A DNA stretch of 64,000 nucleotides from Bradysia coprophila (lineage: Eukaryota > Arthropoda > Insecta > Diptera > Sciaridae), in assembly GCF_014529535.1 (NCBI RefSeq), contig NW_023503509.1, forward strand, positions 1,488,001 to 1,552,000, read 5' to 3'. Shown piece by piece: positions 49,801 to 58,900 of the stretch. Numbering within the stretch: position 1 is the first letter of the stretch; each line of letters begins with the position of its first letter. The notes beneath the pieces were generated by a model, which made no database searches, was not told the DNA's origin, and saw nothing but the letters and a program-made list of their open reading frames with translations. The position numbers and the translations under genes are program-made.

Positions 49801-50381
49801 GGACCCGGTTGTCCATGTGGACCCGGTTGTCCATGAGGATTCGGTTGTCCATGAGGATTAGGTTGGCCATGCGGATTAGGCTGTCCGTGTGGATTCGGTT
49901 GGCCATGAGGATTCGGTGGACCATGAGGATTCGGTTGGCCATGCGGATTAGGTTGTCCGTGTGGATTCGGTTGACCATGAGGATTCGGCGGACCATGAGG
50001 ATTCGGTTGGCCGTGCGGATTAGGCTGACTGTGAGGATTCGGTGGACCATGAGGATTCGGTTGTCCGTGCGGATTAGGCTGTCCGTGTGGATTCGGTTGT
50101 CCGTGAGGATTCTGTGCTCCGTGATTTTGTGGTCCATGTGGTGGACCGAGTGTTTGCGGCATACCGATTGGAGGCATATGAGCTCCTTGAGGTGGCTGAT
50201 GTGGTCCTTGCGACAAATGTGTTGCTCCGTGAGGAGGAGGACCGTGTGGGCCCTGAATATGCGACGAATTGTATGGACTATGCGGAGATGGTGATGGCGC
50301 TGGGCTCTGTGATGGAGGTCCCATTGGACTTGGAGCTTGAGGTGGAGCCATTGGGCTGTTTTGCGGTGATGGTGAAGCCAT
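40801..50381 (-). CDS. brm: Brahma, SWI/SNF (BAP) chromatin-remodelling ATPase
   Basis: Eight coding exons on the minus strand: 50381-49658, 49486-49121, 48924-48821, 45373-45282, 45215-44990, 44928-44851, 44786-42253, 42181-40801. They total 5505 nt (1834 aa), in phase. The start MASPSP is typical of Brahma. In order: a Pro/Gln/His-rich N-terminus including about 24 PHGQPN-like hexapeptides; a QLQ motif (about 447-480); a basic HSA helix (about 740-810); a BRK-like segment ([12 protein letters not shown]). Then come the SNF2 ATPase with Walker A DEMGLGKT and Walker B DEGH, helicase-C with [15 protein letters not shown] and [11 protein letters not shown], SnAC, and a C-terminal bromodomain with the acetyl-lysine Asn (QIYNEEAS). 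It is the nuclear motor that slides and evicts nucleosomes. Drosophila Brm is about 1640 aa, so this is longer, mostly through the N-terminal repeats. Two genes are nested in the intron 45374-48820. Confidence 0.96.
46074..46079 (+). promoter_or_regulatory. Possible TATA box of the first IMPase gene
   Basis: TATAAA lies 60 bp upstream of the ATG at 46134, inside the brahma intron. With no room for a long 5' leader, it suggests the nested gene has its own promoter. Confidence 0.35.
46134..47161 (+). CDS. Inositol monophosphatase, paralogue 1 (nested in brahma intron)
   Basis: Four exons: 46134-46357, 46418-46670, 46730-46833, 46894-47161, totalling 849 nt (282 aa), in phase with GT-AG ends. 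The enzyme hydrolyses inositol monophosphates to free inositol in the cytosol using Mg2+ and is inhibited by lithium in the family. Metal ligands are present: E79/E80 of the AEE motif, D96 and D99 with T101 in DPIDGT, and D225 in WDVAAG. Length matches the usual 275-285 aa. The first of two adjacent ATGs was used; the second is equally possible. It lies on the strand opposite brahma within its 3.4-kb intron, 585 bp upstream of a paralogue with identical intron positions and phases. That points to tandem gene duplication. No damaging change is seen, so it is probably active. Confidence 0.92.
47747..48767 (+). CDS. Inositol monophosphatase, paralogue 2 (nested in brahma intron)
   Basis: Four exons: 47747-47961, 48022-48274, 48333-48436, 48500-48767, totalling 840 nt (279 aa). 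Exons 2, 3 and 4 have exactly the lengths of those in the upstream paralogue (253, 104, 268). Catalytic residues are intact: E76/E77, D93, D96, T98 (DPIDGT) and D222 (WDVAAG). The role is the same Mg2+-dependent release of inositol from inositol phosphates; substrate preference may differ between copies. The stop codon lies only 53 bp from the brahma exon at 48821, so its 3' UTR should overlap brahma RNA antisense. It is more acidic at the N-terminus than paralogue 1 and is close to the family's canonical length. Confidence 0.93.
49658..50115 (-). repeat. 18-bp coding tandem array in brahma exon 1 (PHGQPN)
   Basis: About 24 tandem hexapeptides (NPHGQP, variants [18 protein letters not shown]) are encoded by an 18-bp DNA repeat with few synonymous differences. 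A related, more diverged His/Pro/Gly-rich stretch fills exon 2 (49121-49486). Such arrays expand by slippage or unequal exchange. The opposite strand shows a spurious 252-codon frame. Confidence 0.85.
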
Positions 50382-51913
50382 CGCTTTTTATTTCAACAAG
50401 TCACTCAAAAAACTTTTTTTTTTGTTCCGTTGTGAAGGACACGCGTCACTATGCAATTTTTAAAACACAACAAATTTTATGAACATTTTACAAGAGACTG
50501 TGCTCTTTCTGGGTATCACTTCTATACGCTACAATTATTCTCACTTTTTATGTTCAAAATATCCTCCAATTCCTGAAAGTGGCAAAGTAGTTTGCGTTAA
50601 TAAAGGCAACCACACCGAGAGAAGCAATCCAATGATTGGAGATTATTGTCAACATAAAATAATTTTGGAATGAGAGTTCATCTTTCAACCATCCTTTTCC
50701 ATTGCGCAGATATTTTGGTTGAATTATTCCCTGATTTTTGCGTTATAACCGCAACATTGCCATGAACTACTTCAATTTTCCACTTTCATAAAATTCAGAT
50801 GGTACCCAAGTAGGAACAGAAAAGAAGCATCGAATCATTGACAAGTCTGAGACATTTGTTGGAGTTAAACCGTCGGTTTTAAGTTTTCTTACGAAAAATT
50901 CCTTCTTTTGCATTTCTTATGTCGGACAGGACATTTTTAAGTAAATATTGAAATTCACACCTATGACTGAAGTGTCAAGAAAAGTCGATGAATTTCGTAG
51001 GTGAATGGAAATGTAGAACTTCACATTGCATGAACGAAAGTGTAAATAAAGGAACCAGACGTTCCCGGGCGTCATACAGACGATTATGAAACACCTACAT
51101 ATTCTGAAACTGAAGGGGTGGCAAAGTGTCACAACCCAATTTGTGTAATCAAAACACATATTTGCATGCTTTCAGTAATTTCCAATCGTTGGATTGTCTC
51201 TAGTTAAGTAGTACATATTCAAGTCGTTATAGATTCATCCAATACATCGAATGAGGATAAATTATTTTTTCTTCTTTGTGAAAGACGCGTCAATATGCAA
51301 AATGGCTACCTTCAACTTTAAAACACAAATTTTATTCACATTTTACGAGAGACTGTGCTCTTTCGGGATGTCGAATTTATGATTTTCACGGAATATACTG
51401 TGTGTTTCACTTCTGTACACCTATTAATTAACTGTATCCACTTTTTTACCCGAAATGTACTCAAATATCCAAACGTAACATTTCCTTGTACGTACACTTT
51501 ATGTGGAATGTCGGCAAATTTTTGATTTTTTTGTGGTGATGTTGGTACAACTGAGTTAAATTGTCATTGATGAGTTTTTATGTGTTGGGATCGTTGGGAT
51601 GTTGAACTAGTAGAAAAACATTTTCCATTTGTGTTATATTTTACCGCCAAAAGTATATAAACATACCACCCAACTCTACATTATGTCCTAAGTTCTGGAA
51701 AGAAAAGGTTTTATTTTAAGTCAGCGACGAAGGCAGCTGAAACCCAAATTTGAACGGTTCAGAGGATATTTTCCAAATAAATTTTTATTGTATGTACAGC
51801 AGAGAGATCAGTGCCACTTTTTGACTTTCGGGCGCCACGGGTACTTCGAAAAATGCACCATAGTTTTACTCGTTTTTCTTCAGTTATCACTTTTGTTTAC
51901 AAAGAAATGGAAA
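50382..51913. other. Brahma upstream region and intergenic sequence
   Basis: The left end should contain the brahma 5' UTR and promoter, though I see no clear TATA/Inr pair. A segment at about 50410-50520 (GAAGGACACGCGTCA to GAGACTGTGCTCTTT) recurs at about 51275-51370, a direct repeat. No gene was recognised. Confidence 0.45.
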
Positions 51914-52764
51914 CAAGAATAGACCGGCTGAAGCCTGGTGAGGTCTTTTTTCATTTTTTTTTCAATTTCTGTTTACTACTAGCTTGGTACTCATTCAAGT
52001 ACCACTTTGGTATTCAACTACCAAATTTTGGAATTATAAATAGGCAAGCAAGCCGATTAATTTCATCAGTCGGTGTGCAGCTCTCAAACAGTAAACATAT
52101 CTACAACATCCGTATTAGTCAACTACCATGTTGGTAGTCAACTACCACTTTGGTAGTCAACTACCACTTTGGTAGTCAACTACCACTTTGGTAGTCAGTC
52201 AACTACCACTTTGGTAGTCAGTCAACTACCACTTTGGTAGTCAGTCAACTACCACTTTGGTAGTCAGTCAACTACCACTTTGGTAGTCAGTCAACTACCA
52301 CTTCGGTAGTCAGTCAACTACCACTTTGGTAGTCAACTACCAAATACTCGATTTATAAATAGACCAGCAGGCCGAATAATTTCGTCAGTCGGTGTGCGTC
52401 TCTCGAGTAAGAAACATCTTTGCTGCTATATAGTTTGGGGGTCTAACTACCAACAACTACCAATTGCAATGTCTGCTATGAGCGATCGGTAAACGGTAAA
52501 CAGGGTAAACATCTCTGCTGCTAAATATTTTGGGGGTCCAACTACCAACAACTACCAAACTTTCAAATTGCAATGTCTGCTATGAGCGATTGGTTACCAG
52601 ATAACAAATAATAATTGATTTGCCTGGTGTTGGTTTGTTCATAGTAGCATTGCAATTTTAACTTTTATCAATCACATTTTATTTGTGACACAGACGGACG
52701 GACGGACGGACAGATGAAGTGCCCACAATAGGTCTTTTTTTCCTATGGAAAAAAGACCTAAAAA
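51914..52764 (+). repeat. Hairpin-rich compound repeat, copy 2
   Basis: Starts near AGAATAGACCGGC and ends with a hairpin (AGGTCTTTTTTT-loop-AAAAAAGACCT) after a (CGGA)n tract and AGATGAAGTG. The centre (52128-52350) is an array of TGGTAGT-CA-ACTACCA palindromes. Confidence 0.75.
52128..52350. repeat. Tandem palindromic array, 19- and 23-bp units
   Basis: Three 19-bp units (GGTAGTCAACTACCACTTT) are followed by six with an extra GTCA (23 bp, exact 23-bp spacing) and a final short unit. Each unit contains a 7-bp inverted repeat, ACTACCA against TGGTAGT, so single strands can form serial hairpins. Confidence 0.85.
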
Positions 52765-52802
52765 TAGTTTTTCTTACAACTACACTCGCGGAATTTTGAA
52801 AA

Positions 52803-52910
52803 CCAACACATTTTCTGTTTCGCGATTTACTGTTTTTTTTTGTGAATTTTGCATTTTAATATGGAGAAATCAGAAACTCAAGTAAAACACAGAAACAGAA
52901 AATGTGTCGG
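52803..52910. mobile_element. Small foldback MITE, about 108 bp
   Basis: CCAACACATTTTCTGTTTC at the left and GAAACAGAAAATGTGTCGG at the right are inverted copies around a 70-bp T-rich interior. Confidence 0.55.
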
Positions 52911-53028
52911 AGCACAAACATAATTAGATTCGCAAAATAATCATGTCCGGAGCGATAGCAGAGGACTTGACGCAGTCTAACTTCCAAAAAAAAATTCGAA
53001 ATTCAAAGTTTTTGTATATTATGGTTTA

Positions 53029-53231
53029 CATGGTGGGCAATTAGAAAAATTTGGTCACTTTCGGGGTATGTTGGGTAGCTAGAAATATTTAGTCACTTTC
53101 AGGGTATGTTGGGCAGCTGGAAAAATTTGGTCACATTCAGTGTATGTTGGGCAACTGGAAAAAGTTGGTCGCTTTCGGTTTATGTTGGGCAGCTGGAATA
53201 ATTTCGTCAATTTCAGGGTATGTTGGGCAGT
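53029..53231 (+). repeat. 38-bp tandem repeat, about 5.3 units
   Basis: TATGTTGGGCAGCTGGAA recurs at exact 38-bp intervals (53067, 53105, 53143, 53181, 53219), with a diverged first unit at 53029. Unit identity is high between the middle copies. Confidence 0.85.
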
Positions 53232-53340
53232 CAAATTTTCGAATTTCGTCAAATTTTCGATTTTCGTCAAATTTTCGATTTTCGTCAAATTTTCGATTTT
53301 CGTCAAATTTTCGAATTTCGTCAAATTTTCGAATTTAGAC
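53232..53340 (+). repeat. 18-bp tandem repeat, about 6 units
   Basis: The unit TTTTCGATTTTCGTCAAA (with ATTTCG variants) repeats head to tail directly after the 38-bp array. Open frames across it on both strands, such as a KFENLT/KIENLT repeat, are artefacts of the 18-bp period. Confidence 0.85.
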
Positions 53341-54043
53341 ATTTTTTAATTAGAACTGTTCTAAAAAGCAGTGTTGACCACACTTCTAGAACGACTGATA
53401 TCCCAACAAAAATCTCTTCGAGAAAAGTGGGACGCAGTCTTTGAGGTACAATTTCTACAATGAATGATATCGCTAGAGTTGACGCTTTCAGCTTCGTTAC
53501 GCAAAAATTAAATTTTACACCCAAACAAGCTGGCTTAGTTTTTCTCATCATCTACCAAATAATTTTTACCAAAAAAAAAAATTGACTGGAAACAACCAAA
53601 ATTTTACCAAAAAAATCTGCGTGGCAGATACATTTTTGGCTGGTCTGTTCCTGATAATCTGCCATCTGGTACCATTTAAAAGGGAAATGCGTAAAAGACA
53701 AATAATTTAGACTTTTGTTTTACAAAATGGCGGTGACGCCACAAGGAAGGGGCTTCGCCCTACGATACAACAACAACAACACAATCAGTTGATCGTGCAT
53801 ATATTAATATGGGTGAGTATGTGGTTGTATAATGTGTGTATATTTAGTACATCTCCAATAGACTGTTATGATCAGAGTGAGAGAACCGAAGACTAGTACT
53901 TATCGAAATATTGCTTTCTCTTTCAACATGTTACGTTGAGAGCGAGAGGACTGAAGACTAGCCTATTATAAACTGTCTTGGGGTACTTGTCAAAATATTT
54001 TTTTCTCTTTCATCATAACACTCTATAGACCTTTTAAGTTGAA
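53341..54043. other. Intergenic, one diverged dispersed repeat
   Basis: About 53840-54040 resembles about 4790-4935 and contains two diverged internal copies of GAGAG-ACTGAAGACTAG. No gene was recognised. Confidence 0.4.
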
Positions 54044-55600
54044 ACAAGAATAGACCGGCTATAAGCCTAGTGAGGTCTTTTTTCTTTCTCTCAATTTTCT
54101 CACTTCTTGAGATACCAACTACCAAATACGTGAGTTACAAATAGGCAAGCAGGAAGAATAGTTTCTTCAGTCGATATTCAGCTGTTGAACAGTAAACATC
54201 GCCACCATCGTTCTATCAGTTTCGTACTACCAACTACCAATTTTGTATTCAACTACCAAACTCAACTATTCAACAACCATTTTGGTATTCAACTACCAGT
54301 TATCGAATTATCGAATTATAAATAGGCAAGCAGCCTAAATAATCTCATCAGTCGGTGTGCAGCTCTCAAACAGTTAACATCTCTACCACCTCTCTATCAG
54401 TATGGTAGTCAACTACCAGTTTGGTAGTCAACTACCAAAAATTCAAGCTTTAAATAGGCAAGCAGGCAGAATAATTTTGTCCGTTGGTGCGCAGCTCTCG
54501 AATAATAAACATCTCTGCCGATTTGGTAGTCAATTATAATATTGGCAGTCAGCTACCAACTACAAAATTTTAGAATTGTAATATTAACTGTGAACTATCG
54601 GTTATCAGATAACAAATAATTATTATTTGACTGGTGTTGATTTGCTCATAGTGACTTTGCAATTTTGAATTTCAGCTGGCAACTACCAAAAATATCAACT
54701 ACCAAAACTATCAACTACCAAAACTATCAACTACCAAAACTACCACCTACCAAATTTTCGTTTTATAAATCGGCAAGCAGGTAGAATAATTTCGTCAGTC
54801 GGTGCGTAGTTCTCGAATAGTAAACATCTCTGCCGAAAATTACGTTCGGTTGTCAGATACCAACTACCAAATTTTCGAATTGCAATGCCAACTATGAGCG
54901 ATCGGTTATCAGATAACAAATAATTATTATTTGCCTGGTGTTGATTTGCTCATAGTAGTATTGCAATTTATCATCGTGGTAGCCAACTACCAAATTCTCG
55001 AGTTATAAATAGACAAGGAGGCAGAATAATTGCATCAGTCGTTACGAAGCTCTCGAATAGTAAACATCTCGTTGGTAATTAATTCGGTTGTCAACTATAA
55101 CCGTGGTAGTCCAACTAGCAACTGCCAAATTTTTGAATTGCAATGCCAACTATGAGCGATCGGTTATCAGATAACAAATAATTATTATTTGCCTGATGTT
55201 GATTTGCTCATAGTAGCATTGCAATTAATCATCGTGGTAGCCAACTACCAAATTCTCGTGTGAAAATAGAGAAGCAGTCAGAATAATTGCATCAGTCGGT
55301 GCAAAGCCCTCGAATAGTAAACATCTCGCTGAAAATTAATTCGGTTGTCAACTATCACCGTGGTAGTCAACTACCAACTACCAAATTTTCGAATTGCAAT
55401 GCCAACTATGAGCGATTGGTTATCAGATAACAAATAATTACTATTTGCCTGGTGTTGATTTGCTCATAGTAACATTGCAATTTTGAATCAAGGCTGTTAT
55501 CGTCTCATTTTTTATTTGTGACACAGACACATGGACGGACAGACAGACGGACAGATGAAGTGTCCACAATAGGGTTTTTTTTCTAAAAGAAAAAAGACCT
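54044..55600 (+). repeat. Hairpin-rich compound repeat, copy 3 (longest)
   Basis: Same start (AGAATAGACCGGC) and 3' hairpin (GAAAAAAGACCT) as copy 2. The body contains three modules about 257 bp apart (near 54881, 55140 and 55397). Each holds GAATTGCAATGCCAACTATG, a TTATCAGATAA palindrome, AATAATTATTATTTG, and the inverted partner CTCATAGTAGCATTGCAAT. The modules are separated by CAACTACCA runs. Confidence 0.75.
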
Positions 55601-55760
55601 AAAAAAGACTAGATGGTCTAGAGGGATGAATTGACAGCTGACAGCTGTAATCGGTTCATTTTTAGTAATAAAAAGTGAAAAGTGAACGAAAGTAATCAAA
55701 AGCGAACCGACCACATCTGTCAGCTGTCAATTCGTCCATCTAGACCATCTAGTCTTTTTT
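55601..55760. mobile_element. Foldback MITE, about 160 bp
   Basis: AAAAAAGACTAGATGGTCTA at the left mirrors TAGACCATCTAGTCTTTTTT at the right. The pairing continues through GAATTGACAGCTGACAG. It abuts the 3' end of compound repeat copy 3. Confidence 0.7.
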
Positions 55761-55901
55761 CGAACTAAAAGGTCTATAAAATCTAAACGTCAAATAATGC
55801 GGTTCCCTCGATAAAAATATTACCTGCAGTGAAAAGTAAATTTTTCCGTTGTTGTGTTGGGCCGAGTGTATGAGGGACCATTACAATACAGTTTCACCGC
55901 A

Positions 55902-58900
55902 ATGAAGTCATTCGGTCCTCTTTTAGGAACAATATCCATTGGCAATACTCACTGCAAATTTTTGGTAAATTATTGATTTAATTCGTAGATACGACCATGT
56001 CACACTCATAAAGATTGCCCAATAAACCATCAAAGTCCGTACACACTAACACAATGAAGCAATAAATTTTTTTGTTTTGATTCATCTTGCACCAGGTATT
56101 CGCTGCACAAAATGCGGAAATTTTAACCGATTACGAAGTGTCATTAACGCAAATATCCCAGAAGCCGGGCTGGATAGAAGTATGTCCCATCGAAATCTGG
56201 AAAAGTGTCGTTGAATGCATAGAGAATGCGACAAAAAATTTGACAATCCTAGACATAAGCATAGCCGATATTGTAGCAATAGGTGTAACAAATCAACGTG
56301 AAACCACAGTCCTATGGCATAAGCTAACCGGAATCCCACTGTACAATGCAATCGCTTGGAATGACACAAGGACCGACGATATCGTTAATAAGCTGCTAAC
56401 AAGGATACACAACAAGAAGAATTACCTGAAGGCCGTGTGTGGATTACCGATAAGCAATTGTTTTAGTGCCCTAAAAGTCATGTGGATCATGGAAAATGTG
56501 TTAGAAGTGAAGGACGTGCTCCAGTCGAACGACCTGTTATTCGGAACGCTGGATACGTGGATTCTGTGGAATTTAACGGGAGGAGTGGACGGAGGCATTC
56601 ATGTGGTAAGCGTTGTCTGTGACTTGTGACTAATGGTAACATCTTCTGTACCATAAGACGGGTGTTTGCCGGTGATATTGTCTTCAATGTAGTAATTGCA
56701 TGATGAGTGATAGAAATTGCAGCCGGATTGTAGTAATGAAATGGGAACGGTTGGACTGGACCTCCGTTTTTGTACAGTCACGATCAGAGCCTAAAATAAC
56801 ATACATCGTTGGGGGAAAAGTGCACCAGACGCCATCTGAGGTGCTCCAACGCCTTTTCCTGTCCTCTGGCGGAGGACGACTCTTATTTCCTGTCAAAAAA
56901 TATTTAGAAAAATACCTCAAAAGAAATATTTTTGAGACCAGAAAAAAATGAAAACCATTATGATTGCTTATTTCAAATCAATTGCTTTTAAATTGTTGAC
57001 CAAATCACCGCGTTATTACTTAGATTTTTATGTTTTACATTTTAAAATGAAACGTAAAAGTGGTGCATATTACAAAAAATTAACAAAATTAAGAGTTGGA
57101 TCGCACTACCTGGACAATTGACAATCAGAAATATTCAGTGCAAAGTGTGAGAAAAATACAAACTACGATTCAAATGAAAAAGACCACAGACCATGCATTT
57201 TCGATAACACCGATTGTAGATAACACGGAAAATTAATGATTGGGTTTTCTACCTCGCTTTTATAACAAACCTGCACTCACTAGGGAAAGGAAACCGGAAG
57301 GCTTTTGGCAATACCGGTTTTCGGTAATACTGGACCCTGTAATACCGGTATTACCGGTATTTCATCGAATTTCTACTTCTGAAGAAATTAATTTTTTTCA
57401 AACAGTTTTTCATGCTTGTTATGGGAACCGAAAGTAAAAATGTCAATTCAAATTTAAAAAAAAATTACTTTCGGTTCTCATAATAACCATGAAAAATTTC
57501 TTACGTCACGCGATAGTGATCGATCCTTGTGACGTAAATAGCAGATTCAGAGTTCCCACTCCTCCTAAAATTCATAAAATTCCTAAAGTGGACCAAATCC
57601 TCCTAAAATCTACTAAAATCTACTAAAATCTTCTAAAACTCCTAAAATTCCTAAAAATAGCCCACACTATCAAAGAATTTTTTTAATAAAACTGAAAAAC
57701 AAGTAATTTTTTTAATTACGCTGCAATGAATTTGAAAACAGTCCTTTCTTTGAGTCATGCAAACAGCGATCCTGAACGTGGATTTAGCGAAAACAAATAT
57801 ATTCTCGAGGATCTCAGCTTGTTAGTAGATGCGACTATCGTCACACTTCGACCAAAATTATGGTGAATCTTGTTAACTTGAAAGAAGGGTCCAGTCGACA
57901 AGAAACAACTGATAAATACCAAGTTGCTGGTCTTAACTGGCGTCAAAAAAGTATAAACCATAAAAGTTTCAATTATTGAACTACATAAGGAAAACGATGC
58001 TTTGATAAAAAAAAAACTTTTTGTCAATTAGGGGTGTACGATGGAGAAAGGATCGAGACTGGCGTAAATTTTAAAAATTCATTTACAACTTGAGACAAAT
58101 CATAGAAGCTAAATTTTTTAGTTTTCGGTCTTCCACCTACTTCGACTTCTACCAAAAACCTTCTTTGAGATCTTTGTTAGCTGCATTAGTCTTATTCTAC
58201 TAATTGGAGTCCGGTGCTACAAGAAAAAATTAAATCCAGGCGAAGTTTGTGGAGAAGGTATTTTTGGTGAGTCGTCAAAGTTTGCCGACTATGAAAAATT
58301 GAGTGGATTTTAAACTTGAAAATTCGGAAATTCTATCAAGAAAATAATTCGATCTTTGCTCAAGTGGGCTTAAATTCTTGCGAATGTTGTAGGCTATCCA
58401 GAACAAAAAAGTTTTTGAAAATCATGTGAGAAATGTTTGTTTCGTGAGTGTTTGTTTGGTCTAAAATTGAGGCAAAATGGCTCAATTGAGAAAATCGAGT
58501 TTTTGACATCTAGGGATGATAACAATTTTTTGTGGACTATGCCTGTCTCGATCATATATCCATCGCACACCCCTAATTGAACATATTAATTTTCTGAAAC
58601 ACTTTTATTATTTTACGAAGTGTATGAGAAACAGAAAGATCTTGAGGCTGCAAAAATTCCTCCGGAAATTACTTATAGAACCTTTATCAAATCTCCTAAA
58701 ATACTCCTAAAATTACTTGCAAAATCTCCTAAAATTCTCCTAAAATTACCGTTAAAATTTCCTAAAGTTCCTAATGTTACGAGCCTTCCTAAGTCGTGGG
58801 AACTCTGCAGATTACTATTTTGAATAATTCGTCTAGCTGAAAATGGATGTCATAACTTCATCAGGACACTTTCTATAAATACAGAGAGGGAATAAATTCA

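Noticed and set aside
49536-50294. 252-codon plus-strand ORF (Met-Arg-Ile-Arg-Leu repeats)
   Set aside because: It is the exact antisense of the brahma PHGQPN array. An 18-bp repeat without stops in one frame leaves other frames open.
52128-52350. CRISPR-like regular repeat array
   Set aside because: The repeats are directly tandem with no unique spacers and the host is a eukaryote.
53079-53342. 87-codon minus ORF with KFENLT/KIENLT repeats
   Set aside because: Product of an 18-bp minisatellite in a non-coding region; no start or splice context.
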